A stretch of 34,974 nt of DNA from Candidatus Limiplasma stercoravium (GTDB taxonomy: Bacteria; Bacillota; Clostridia; Christensenellales; Aristaeellaceae). Of the stretch, positions 1 to 7,146 are shown in pieces. The DNA lies in the NCBI GenBank assembly GCA_018715175.1, contig DVME01000098.1, forward strand, positions 1 to 34,974, given 5' to 3'. Made by a program: the position numbers and the translations under genes. Under the pieces are notes generated by a model. That model saw only the letters and a list, made by a program, of their open reading frames with translations. It was not told where the DNA came from and made no database searches. Each line of letters opens with the position of its first letter. Positions within the stretch are counted from its first letter, which is position 1.

Positions 1-850
1 GGGGCGTGACGAACAGCGCCAGCGCCGCTGCCGCCAGCGCGCCTGGAACGCAAAGCCAGCGCCTTCGGCCGTCTCCCGCCAGGCCGCACGCAAAGCCCAC
101 CATCCCCAGCGCCAGCGCCACCCGGCAGTCCTGTCCCTCCAGCGCAAGCGAAAGGCCGGCCACGAGCCCGCCGGTGACGCCGTACACGGGGCCGTTGGCG
201 CCCGCGTACGCCAGCGTAAGCAGGACGGCGCCGGCCTGTCCCAAGTTGACCGCGCCGATTCGAAAATGTCCCAGGGCGCTCACCAGCAAAAGCCCCGCCA
301 GCGCCAGGCAAAGGCGCTCGCGCAGGCCGGCGGGCACGCCCATTTCGCGCACCGCGTCCATGCCGCAGCGCAGGCACACGGCGCTGAGCATGGCCATGGG
401 CACCGCCGAGATCGCCAGCAGCGTTTGGTGCGGATCGCCGGCGGCCAGCGTCGCCAACGCCCGCGGCATCATGGCCAGGCCCGCGAGGGCCGCGGTTTCC
501 ACGCCCTGCCGCGGCCGTGCGGCACGCAGCACCAGCCAAAGCCCAAACACCCCCGCGTACTGCCACAGATCCGCCTCCAAGCCCCACAGCAATCGCAATC
601 CCAGCGACGCCGCCAGGCTCAAAGCCAAAATCGGCGCCGGCTTTCGCGCCAGGCCCAGCAAAAACGCGGCGGCAAAGGGCGACGGCACACCAAACCAGCT
701 CACGAACGGCATGAAAAACAGCGCCGCCGCCAAGCCCAACGGCTCCGCGACGCCCCGCATGGAAAGGGTCAGCCGTTCCTTGAGGCGCCGCGGCGGACGC
801 CTGTTCTTGCTGCGCGCGCCGCTTGCGGCCACGCCGGTCGATGTATGCAT
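1..850 (-). CDS. spoIIE: Stage II sporulation protein E, N-terminal membrane part (partial)
   Basis: The reading frame is open from an ATG at 850 to the left edge (283 codons, no stop), so only the 5' part is present. After a basic cytosolic head (KNRRPPRRLKERL) the protein is a long series of hydrophobic segments, roughly ten membrane spans, including a PFAAAFLLGLARK stretch like the start of SpoIIE (PFALPFFGAML in Bacillus). In the known family this membrane region is followed by a PP2C phosphatase that dephosphorylates SpoIIAA and activates sigma-F in the forespore; that part lies outside the window. The start is supported by an AGGAGG site about 7 nt upstream. It is divergent from the FMN-binding gene. 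The call rests on topology and the N-terminal motif; another polytopic protein is possible. Confidence 0.7.
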   Translation of the reverse strand, partial: MHTSTGVAASGARSKNRRPPRRLKERLTLSMRGVAEPLGLAAALFFMPFVSWFGVPSPFAAAFLLGLARKPAPILALSLAASLGLRLLWGLEADLWQYAGVFGLWLVLRAARPRQGVETAALAGLAMMPRALATLAAGDPHQTLLAISAVPMAMLSAVCLRCGMDAVREMGVPAGLRERLCLALAGLLLVSALGHFRIGAVNLGQAGAVLLTLAYAGANGPVYGVTGGLVAGLSLALEGQDCRVALALGMVGFACGLAGDGRRRWLCVPGALAAAALALFVTP

Positions 851-1029
851 ACGCCGCCTCCTGTGACAAGTGTGCAAAAAGTATACCTGTCCACCGAGGC
901 TGCCTCTGTCGTTTTGAGGCGCGAAAGCTGTCAATCCTCCGCCGCCGTTCGACGCGCTTCGCGCGACGCATATTTCGTCCACCGGCAGCGCAAGCTATCG
1001 TGAAAGCGTGTCAGGGAGGTGAACGAAAC

Positions 1030-1545
1030 ATGGATAGGCAGCGGAAATGGGCGGGCTGGCTGGTGTTGGCGTTGATTTTGGTCATAACGGCCGTTGCGCT
1101 GGGCGTGACCTACGCGGCCACCCGCGACCCCATCGCGCAACAAAGCGAGCTGCGCAACCAAGAAGCGCTTTTGGCGCTCTTCCCGGAAGCGGGCGCAAAC
1201 GGCTTTGCATCCCTGGGCGGCACAGCCTATGAGGTAACCGCCAACGGACAGACCGTGGGCTATGTTTCCATTCAGACGCAGCAGGGCTATGCCGGCCCGG
1301 TGGAGGTGACGGTCGGTCTGGAGGCCGGAGGCGCCGTGCGCGGCATCGCCGTGGGAGGAAGCGATTTCCAGGAGACGGAAGGACTGGGCGCCAAGGCAAA
1401 GGATCCGGCGTTTACGGATCAATTTGCCGGCAAGACGCCGCCTCTTGCGCTGGGAACGGACATCCAGGCCATCAGCGGCGCGACGGTCACCAGCCAGGCC
1501 GTGGTGGACGCTGTGAACGCCGCCGCGGTTTCCGTCGGCAAGTGA
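1030..1545 (+). CDS. FMN-binding domain protein, RnfG/NqrC-like
   Basis: A 171-residue protein with one N-terminal membrane anchor (about residues 8-29) followed by an extracytoplasmic FMN-binding domain. The C-terminal motif SGATVTSQAVVDAV matches the site at which RnfG/NqrC-type proteins attach FMN covalently to a threonine. The upstream part (GYVSIQTQQGYAGPVEV, then DFQETEGLGAKA) is also typical of the domain. The start at 1030 follows GGGAGGTG; an upstream in-frame extension is not supported by any ribosome site. No other rnf or nqr gene is nearby, so it is an orphan FMN carrier, probably for electron transfer at the outer membrane face. Its partner is not visible. Confidence 0.88.
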   Translation: MDRQRKWAGWLVLALILVITAVALGVTYAATRDPIAQQSELRNQEALLALFPEAGANGFASLGGTAYEVTANGQTVGYVSIQTQQGYAGPVEVTVGLEAGGAVRGIAVGGSDFQETEGLGAKAKDPAFTDQFAGKTPPLALGTDIQAISGATVTSQAVVDAVNAAAVSVGK

Positions 1546-1627
1546 CAGGTTTCGCCAAAGCTTTCCAAGATTCGCGGCAGGATTGCCCAGCCGCATGGCG
1601 TACCCTTCCGGCGTGGGAGGTGCGCAC

Positions 1628-2422
1628 ATGCGGCTTTTGATCGCTCTGGCCAGCCTTGGCGCGGCGCAGGCGGTAGCGGAGGAAATGAGCTTGGAGGACG
1701 GCTGGCAGGTTTGCGTGGAGGCGGACGGACGGCGCGTTGTGGAAAGGTTGAGGGATACGGACGCCGGATTGCTGGCGCTGGGCGCGCTGCTGCCGGGGCG
1801 GGACGGCCTACAGCTTTTGGACGATCTTTCCCGCGAGCGGTATCTATGTGCGCCGCGCGTGCTGTTGGTGGCTGCGCCCGAGCTTTTGCGCGCGCCCTGT
1901 CCCGCGGACGCCGTCGCGCCGCTATGCGCCTCGCCCCGGCGTTTGTGCGCGCTGTTGCGCATCCTGGCCAAAAAGCCGCTGCCAAAGCTGGCGGCGGCTC
2001 GGGTGGAGGCGACGGAGGCGGCGGCGGCGGCGCTTCTTAACGAACTGGGCCTGAACGCGTCCCTCAAGGGACGGGACTATGCGGTGTGGCTGCTCTCGCG
2101 CCTGACGCTTTCGCCCATGTTGGAGGCATGGCCCGTGCGCGAGCTCTACGCCGCCTGCGCCCGCGAGCGCCATACCACGCCCGCTGCGGTGGAGCGCTGC
2201 GTGCGCGTCGCGGTGGAAGCGCTTTTCACCCAGGGAAGCATGCGCTTTATTGAGCGCTCCTTTGGCGCTACGGTGGATCCAGAGCGCGGCAAGCCGACCA
2301 ACCGGGCCTTTCTTTTGCAGCTCGCCCAGCAGCTTCGCTCGGGCGGTTATTCCTTGGCGGACACGCGCTCGGAGAACAGCAGCGAGATACACCACAGCCC
2401 CGCCGCGCCCACCAGGGTATAG
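1628..2422 (+). CDS. Spo0A paralogue with a degenerate receiver domain
   Basis: 264 residues. Residues about 135-236 align with the Spo0A DNA-binding domain: LLNELGLNASLKGRDY corresponds to the start of sigma-factor-like helix A, TTPAAVERCVRVAVEA (183-198) to the recognition-helix region TTASRVERAIRHAIEV of Bacillus Spo0A, and GKPTN (221-225) is conserved. Residues 1-115 keep the length and some of the pattern of a response-regulator receiver, for example LLPGRDGLQLL at 54-64. The phosphoacceptor Asp is replaced by Gly52, the acidic pair near the N-terminus is absent (RLLIALAS), and no conserved Lys is seen in the 90-105 region. It should therefore bind 0A-box-like DNA without phosphorelay control. 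Start at 1628 follows GGGAGGTG. The last 28 or so residues have no family counterpart and overlap the antisense DUF378 gene. Confidence 0.85.
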   Translation: MRLLIALASLGAAQAVAEEMSLEDGWQVCVEADGRRVVERLRDTDAGLLALGALLPGRDGLQLLDDLSRERYLCAPRVLLVAAPELLRAPCPADAVAPLCASPRRLCALLRILAKKPLPKLAAARVEATEAAAAALLNELGLNASLKGRDYAVWLLSRLTLSPMLEAWPVRELYAACARERHTTPAAVERCVRVAVEALFTQGSMRFIERSFGATVDPERGKPTNRAFLLQLAQQLRSGGYSLADTRSENSSEIHHSPAAPTRV

Positions 2423-2550
2423 ACAATGCGGCTGATGGTGGCCGCCTGTCCTCCGAAGAGATAGGCCACCAGGTCAAACTGGAAGATGCCAATGAGCGCC
2501 CAGTTGATCGCGCCAACGATGACCAGTACCAGGGAAATCTTATCCAACAT
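2347..2550 (-). CDS. DUF378 family small membrane protein
   Basis: 67 residues with two predicted membrane helices: ISLVLVIVGAINWALIGIF, then a segment from ISRIVYTLVGAAGLWCISLL. The GAINWALIG motif and the length match the DUF378 family (Bacillus YuzA type), whose function is unknown. The ATG at 2550 lies 9-10 nt after AGGAAAGGAG, which is better than the longer start at 2613. It is probably cotranscribed with the beta-propeller gene 75 nt upstream on the same strand. Its last 76 bp overlap the 3' end of the convergent Spo0A-like gene. Confidence 0.9.
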   Translation of the reverse strand: MLDKISLVLVIVGAINWALIGIFQFDLVAYLFGGQAATISRIVYTLVGAAGLWCISLLFSERVSAKE

Positions 2551-2625
2551 ATGCTTGACTCCTTTCCTGGGCTCCGGCCGCGAGCCGGGCCTTTCCTGAA
2601 AAAGCATGCGCAAAACCAGAGCGGA

Positions 2626-3498
2626 TTATCCGCCGCCTGGCAAAAAACACGCCTGCGGCTCCACGCCCGAAACCAGCACGCGGCCGTTCCAGGGCGTGCG
2701 GACATCCAGCAGACCCACCTGACCCGTCAGGGCGCCCGAAACGAGCGCCAGGGCACCCCGGCATTCCAGGCGCACGCTTAGCGCCCATTGCGGCAGGTTC
2801 CACAGCAGCCGCCCGCCGATCAAATCCAACAGCATCAAGCCCTCCCGCGTGCTGACCAGCGCGTGAAGCGCGTCGGGACACACGCACAGTCCGCCCGGCT
2901 GCCCAGGCAGCCGCGTAAGCTCGCGCGGCTTGAGCGCCTGCGGCGGCAGGGTATACACCACCGTTTGGATATCCTCGCCGTCCGTGGCGCACACTAGCAC
3001 TAGGCCGCCGCGCCAAAAATCGGCGGCAAAGCAAGCATAGCGGGTGCCAATTCCCGCCAGGCGGTTCAATCCCGGCGCGGCGAGAACGTACGCCTCGTCC
3101 ATGGCGCCGCCCGCCACCAGCAGCCGGCTTCCGTCAGGATGCAACCGCATATGCCGGGGAAACACCCCCACCGGCGCCGCAAAAAGCAGCTCGCCCGTGG
3201 CCACGGCGCGCACGTGCACGCAGTCCGCGTCGGAGCCCAGCTGATAGAGGTAACGGCAGCAGGGCGAAAAGCACATGAGGTTCGTGCCCGGCGCCGCCGG
3301 CATGCGGCAGACCTGCGCATAATCCCTGCGGCGCAGCACCGTTACGTCGCGCGTTTGGGCGCAGCAAAAGGCCATGAGCTCCGCACGCGCGCACGGGGCG
3401 CACGGGCACGCAAAGCCGCACGGCACGGGGCGCATGGGCAGGTCCGGCCTCGGCCATTCCCCGACGCCAAAGGCGGCGTCCGTCACAAGGATGCTCAT
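2626..3498 (-). CDS. Cysteine-rich beta-propeller-like protein of unknown function
   Basis: 290 residues from the ATG at 3498, which follows GGAAGGAG; the longer start at 3525 has no ribosome site. Repeating units such as [31 protein letters not shown] and PGGLCVCPDALHALVSTREG resemble blades of a YVTN/lactonase-type beta-propeller. No signal peptide or membrane segment is visible, so it is probably cytosolic. It contains about 18 cysteines, including a cluster near the N-terminus (CGFACPCAPC), which is unusual for this fold and could bind metal or form cross-links. It lies just upstream of the DUF378 gene on the same strand. I do not recognise a specific function. Confidence 0.72.
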   Translation of the reverse strand: MSILVTDAAFGVGEWPRPDLPMRPVPCGFACPCAPCARAELMAFCCAQTRDVTVLRRRDYAQVCRMPAAPGTNLMCFSPCCRYLYQLGSDADCVHVRAVATGELLFAAPVGVFPRHMRLHPDGSRLLVAGGAMDEAYVLAAPGLNRLAGIGTRYACFAADFWRGGLVLVCATDGEDIQTVVYTLPPQALKPRELTRLPGQPGGLCVCPDALHALVSTREGLMLLDLIGGRLLWNLPQWALSVRLECRGALALVSGALTGQVGLLDVRTPWNGRVLVSGVEPQACFLPGGG

Positions 3499-3638
3499 CT
3501 CACCGCTCCTTCCCGCGTGGCTCATGTTCCCAGCGTATTCGTCCCGCGCAAATATGTGCTTGCGGCAGGAAAAACGGCCCAGGCTGTCGAAACGAAAATA
3601 TTGGTTTTTTTTGCGCCAGCCACAAAGGAGTAAGGAGC

Positions 3639-3890
3639 ATGAACATGCACTACAAGACCAAAGGCACCTGTTCCTCGGCGATCGACCTGGAAATCGAGAA
3701 TGGAAAAATTACCGCGTGCAGATTTACGGGCGGCTGCCGTGGCAATACCAACGGCCTGGCCCGCATGGTGGTCGGCCAGGACGCCCGCGACGTAATGACC
3801 CGGCTGCGCGGCATTCCCTGCCAGGGCGACACCTCCTGTCCCGATCAGCTCAGCCGCGCCATCGAGCAATACCTACGACAAGCACAGTAA
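3639..3890 (+). CDS. TSCPD domain protein (TIGR03905 type)
   Basis: 83 residues with the family hallmarks YKTKGTCSSAIDLEI at the N-terminus, GGCRGNTNGLARMVVG in the middle and GDTSCPDQLSRAI at the end. Stand-alone TSCPD proteins resemble the domain at the C-terminus of class II ribonucleotide reductases; conserved cysteines suggest metal binding, but the function is not established. Two in-frame ATGs (3639 and 3645) each have their own upstream site, AAAGGAG at 3624-3630 and TAAGGAG at 3631-3637, both with 7-8 nt spacing, so either could be used. It is first of a four-gene operon. The stop codon overlaps the ribosome site of the helicase gene. Confidence 0.9.
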   Translation: MNMHYKTKGTCSSAIDLEIENGKITACRFTGGCRGNTNGLARMVVGQDARDVMTRLRGIPCQGDTSCPDQLSRAIEQYLRQAQ

Positions 3891-3902
3891 GGAGCGCACA
3901 CC

Positions 3903-5090
3903 GTGGCCCAAGCATCCATCGCCCCCATGACCTTTTCGCAGGCTGCCGACCTCAGCGACGAAATCCTCAAGGCCGTCGAAAAAATGGGCTTTGAGGAAAT
4001 GACGCCCGTCCAGCAGCAAACCCTTCCCCTGATGATGGAAGGGCGCGACGTTATCGCCATCGCCCCCACCGGCACGGGCAAAACCTGCGCTTTCGGCATC
4101 CCCATGCTGGAATACGTCAACCTCAAGGACAAGCGCGTCCAGGAGCTGGTGCTGGCGCCTACGCGCGAGCTCAGCCTGCAAATCACCGAGGAGCTCAAGG
4201 CCCTCGCGCGCTTCATTCCCGGCGTGCGCATCGCCTGTCTCTACGGCGGCCAGCCCATCACCCGGCAGATCACCCAGCTCAAGCAAAGCCCCCACATCGT
4301 CGTGGCCACGCCCGGCCGCCTGCTGGACCACATGAACCGAGGCAACATCCGCCTGGACAGCGTGCATACCATGGTTCTGGACGAAGCCGACGAAATGCTC
4401 AACATGGGCTTTGTCAAGGACGTGACCAAAATCATCGAGGCCACGCCCATCGACCGCCAGCTGGTGCTGTTTTCCGCCACCACCAACCAGGACGTGCTGA
4501 CCATCGCCTGGAAGTATCAGCAGGATCCGGTGGAGGTCGTCATCCAGGCCACGGAGGAAAACCGACCGCAAATCACCCAGTACGTCATCTCCACGGAGCG
4601 CGAGCACAAGTACGAGCACCTGCTTTACCTGCTGGACAGCGACGTGTACCAGCGCGTGATGGTGTTTGTCAACACCAAGGACATGACCCAGCGCCTCTGC
4701 AAGCGCCTCAAGGACGCGGGCTACCCCGCCGACTGTCTGCACGGCGACATGCGCCAGTCCGCCCGCAACGAGGTGATGCAGGCGTTTCGCAAGGGTAAGT
4801 TTCAAATTCTCCTCGCCACCGACGTGGCCGCCCGCGGCATCGACGTGGACGACGTGGAAGCGGTCATCAACTACGACCTGCCCAACGAAAACGAGTACTA
4901 CACCCACCGCATCGGGCGCACGGGAAGAGCCAAAAAACACGGCGTGGCCTTTACGCTGCTGACCTACACCGAAAGCGTGCGCTTTGACGCCATTCTCAAA
5001 TACATCAAGGCCGAGCCCGTCCTGCTGCACTTCAACGACATGGGCATCCTATGCCGCGACACGGGCGAAGCGTTTTTTGAGGATATGTAA
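3903..5090 (+). CDS. DEAD-box ATP-dependent RNA helicase
   Basis: 395 residues with the complete set of helicase motifs: Q-motif region PVQQQTLP, Walker A APTGTGKT (54-61), PTREL (86-90), DEAD (160-163), SAT (191-193), then VFVNT, a motif V region ATDVAARGIDVDD and motif VI HRIGRTGRA. It unwinds RNA duplexes using ATP, in ribosome assembly or mRNA turnover. The protein ends shortly after the second RecA domain, with no DbpA-type RNA-binding domain or basic tail. It is therefore a minimal-core helicase, and assignment to a named subfamily (cshA, deaD) is not justified. The start is GTG, 12 nt after the TSCPD stop, with AAGGAG placed across that stop codon, suggesting coupled translation. Confidence 0.95.
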   Translation: MAQASIAPMTFSQAADLSDEILKAVEKMGFEEMTPVQQQTLPLMMEGRDVIAIAPTGTGKTCAFGIPMLEYVNLKDKRVQELVLAPTRELSLQITEELKALARFIPGVRIACLYGGQPITRQITQLKQSPHIVVATPGRLLDHMNRGNIRLDSVHTMVLDEADEMLNMGFVKDVTKIIEATPIDRQLVLFSATTNQDVLTIAWKYQQDPVEVVIQATEENRPQITQYVISTEREHKYEHLLYLLDSDVYQRVMVFVNTKDMTQRLCKRLKDAGYPADCLHGDMRQSARNEVMQAFRKGKFQILLATDVAARGIDVDDVEAVINYDLPNENEYYTHRIGRTGRAKKHGVAFTLLTYTESVRFDAILKYIKAEPVLLHFNDMGILCRDTGEAFFEDM

Positions 5091-5111
5091 CAACGCTAGG
5101 AGGCAAGCAAC

Positions 5112-5858
5112 ATGGGCATCATCCCTTCGCGCAACCTGGACGACCAACGCCGTGAGCAAAACGGCGTCACCTATTTTGACCGCGGGGAAATCCGCGGGCG
5201 CGACGGCCGCCGCTACGACCGCTACGCCATTCAGACCCATTTCGTGCAGGTAGGCGAAAGCCAGAGCGAGCTGGTGGAAAAATACGTCCGGCCGCTCTAC
5301 CGGGACGGCGACGTGCTCAGCTTCGGCGCCAAGGTGATGTGCATGTGCGTCAAATCCGTCAAAACCCGCGACGAGGTCAAGCCCGGCTGGTGGGCCAACC
5401 ATCTGTGGCGCTTCGCAGCCATCAACCATACGGGCGTAGGCATGCACGAGCCTTACAAGCTCCAGCTGGTCATCGACATGTGCGGGCTGCCGCGGGTGCT
5501 CCTGGCGGCGGCGCTGAGCGCCGTTACAAAGCTTTTTGGCATGCACGGCGTGTTTTACCGGGTATGCGGCAAGGGCGTGGGCGGCATCGACGGGTTTTAC
5601 ACGCGCTCCAGTTTCGAGCTTTACCACCAGATGGCGCTGATCAATCCGGACAACCCCGACGAGTTGTGCGACCGCCTTTGGGAAGAAACGGGCATTCCCG
5701 TGGTGCTCATGGACGCCAACGACCTCCAGCGCGACCAACTGGGCAAAAGCCGCGGGTTTCCCCTCACCGACGAACAAATTCAGGACGCCATGGCGGACAA
5801 TCCCAGCGGCCAGGGCGACGAGCTTACCCCGCTGATTCTCATCCGCCCGCTTGATTGA
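5112..5858 (+). CDS. F420-0:glutamate ligase (CofE)-like protein
   Basis: 248 residues. The segment THFVQVGESQSELVEKYV followed by DGDVLSFGAKVMCM resembles the coenzyme F420-0:L-glutamate ligase fold, and LIDMCG/KGVGGIDGFYTR-like segments recur in Firmicutes relatives. In F420-using organisms CofE adds glutamates to the deazaflavin cofactor using GTP. No F420 synthesis gene is seen here and many Clostridia with this relative are not known to make F420, so the substrate may differ. It follows the helicase gene by 21 nt with an AGGAGG site, and precedes pepT by 20 nt, so it belongs to the same operon. The fold assignment is fairly firm, the activity is not. Confidence 0.75.
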   Translation: MGIIPSRNLDDQRREQNGVTYFDRGEIRGRDGRRYDRYAIQTHFVQVGESQSELVEKYVRPLYRDGDVLSFGAKVMCMCVKSVKTRDEVKPGWWANHLWRFAAINHTGVGMHEPYKLQLVIDMCGLPRVLLAAALSAVTKLFGMHGVFYRVCGKGVGGIDGFYTRSSFELYHQMALINPDNPDELCDRLWEETGIPVVLMDANDLQRDQLGKSRGFPLTDEQIQDAMADNPSGQGDELTPLILIRPLD

Positions 5859-5878
5859 CGTACGAAAGGAAGCGGCTT

Positions 5879-7087
5879 ATGGTACACCAACGCTTTTTGC
5901 GGTATGTGCGCATCTCCACGCCTTCCAGCGAGGAAGGCCAGGGCACGCCCTCGACCGCCTGCCAGTTTGACCTGGCGCGCGTCGCGGCCGAGGACATGCG
6001 CAGCCTCGGGCTTGAGGACGTACGCCTGACGGACGACTGCTTTGTCTACGGCATTTTGCCGGCCACGCCGGGCCTGGAGGATTTGCCCTGCATGGGGCTG
6101 ATCGCCCATATGGACACGGTGCCTTCCTTTAACGGCGTAGACGTAAACCCCCGCGTCATCGACAATTATGACGGCGGGGACATCGTATTGCCCGCCACGG
6201 GCGAGGTGCTCTCGCCCCGCGCCTTCTCCCATCTGCCGTCCCTCAAGGGCAAAACCCTCATCACCACCGACGGCTCCTCCCTCCTGGGCGCGGACGATAA
6301 GGCGGGCATGGCCGAAATTCTCAGCGCCATTGAAGAAGTCATCGCCTCGGGCGCCCCGCACCGGCGCATCGCCGTGGCCTTTACCCCGGATGAGGAAATC
6401 GGCCTGGGCGTACGCCGCTTCGACGTTGAGGGCTTCGGCGCGCAATACGCCTATACCGTGGACGGCGGCGCCCTGGGCGGCCTGAGCTATGAAAACTTTA
6501 ACGCCTGCGAAGCCGTGGTGGATTTCAAGGGCGTGAGCGTGCATCCCGGAAGCGCCAAGGACACCATGGTCAACGCCTGCCTGCTGGCCATGGCGTTTCA
6601 GGCCCTTTTGCCCGGGACCGAGACGCCGCGCGACACGGAGGGCCGCGAGGGATTTTTCCACCTGGAGTCCATGCAGGGCGACGTGTCTAAGGCGCGGCTG
6701 ACCTACATCGTGCGCGACCACGACGCGCACCGCTTCGAGGGCCGCAAGGAGCAAATGGAGCACGCCTGCAAAATCCTGCGCCAACGCTGGGGAGAGCAAA
6801 GCGTCACGCTGCGCCTGCGCGAGCAGTACCGCAACATGCGCGAAAAAATCGACCCCTGCTTCTGGGTGGTTGAAAACGCGCGCAGCGCCATGCGCGCGGC
6901 AGGCTTTGAGCCCGTGGAAACGCCCATTCGCGGCGGCACGGACGGCGCGCAGCTGTGTTACATGGGCCTGCCCTGCCCCAACCTGTGCACCGGCGGGCAC
7001 GCCGGCCACGGCCCCTATGAGCACATCGCGGTGGAGGACATGCAAGCCTGCGTGCGTATGCTGGTCGCCTTGATCACGCAGCGCTAG
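5879..7087 (+). CDS. pepT: Peptidase T (tripeptide aminopeptidase)
   Basis: 402 residues, the usual family length. PepT is a cytosolic di-zinc M20 peptidase that removes N-terminal residues from tripeptides. Metal and catalytic motifs are intact: IAHMDTVPSF (His77, Asp79), LLGADDKAG (Asp139/140), FTPDEEIG (Glu172/173), YTVDGGALG (Asp195) and the late CTGGHAGHG. RGGTDGAQLCYMGLP is also characteristic. The ATG at 5879 follows AAAGGAAG; an upstream TTG at 5855 lacks a site. It is last in the operon and ends 22 nt before a strong terminator. It probably completes breakdown of imported peptides. Confidence 0.97.
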   Translation: MVHQRFLRYVRISTPSSEEGQGTPSTACQFDLARVAAEDMRSLGLEDVRLTDDCFVYGILPATPGLEDLPCMGLIAHMDTVPSFNGVDVNPRVIDNYDGGDIVLPATGEVLSPRAFSHLPSLKGKTLITTDGSSLLGADDKAGMAEILSAIEEVIASGAPHRRIAVAFTPDEEIGLGVRRFDVEGFGAQYAYTVDGGALGGLSYENFNACEAVVDFKGVSVHPGSAKDTMVNACLLAMAFQALLPGTETPRDTEGREGFFHLESMQGDVSKARLTYIVRDHDAHRFEGRKEQMEHACKILRQRWGEQSVTLRLREQYRNMREKIDPCFWVVENARSAMRAAGFEPVETPIRGGTDGAQLCYMGLPCPNLCTGGHAGHGPYEHIAVEDMQACVRMLVALITQR

Positions 7088-7109
7088 GCGCGCTTTCGGC
7101 CCCAAAAGG

Positions 7110-7146
7110 AACCCCCGGCTCTGGTTGCGAGCCGGGGGTTGTTTTA
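7110..7146. terminator. Intrinsic terminator between convergent genes
   Basis: Perfect 12-bp stem (AACCCCCGGCTC at 7110-7121, GAGCCGGGGGTT at 7129-7140) with a 7-nt loop, followed by GTTTTATT. It closes the pepT operon. On the opposite strand the hairpin is followed by CCTTTT, so it may also end the GH115 transcript, whose stop codon is at 7144-7146. Confidence 0.9.

Noticed and set aside
6-866. Plus-strand frame of 286 codons at the left end
   Set aside because: Ser/Pro/Arg-rich composition with no ribosome site; the opposite strand encodes a clear polytopic SpoIIE-like membrane protein.
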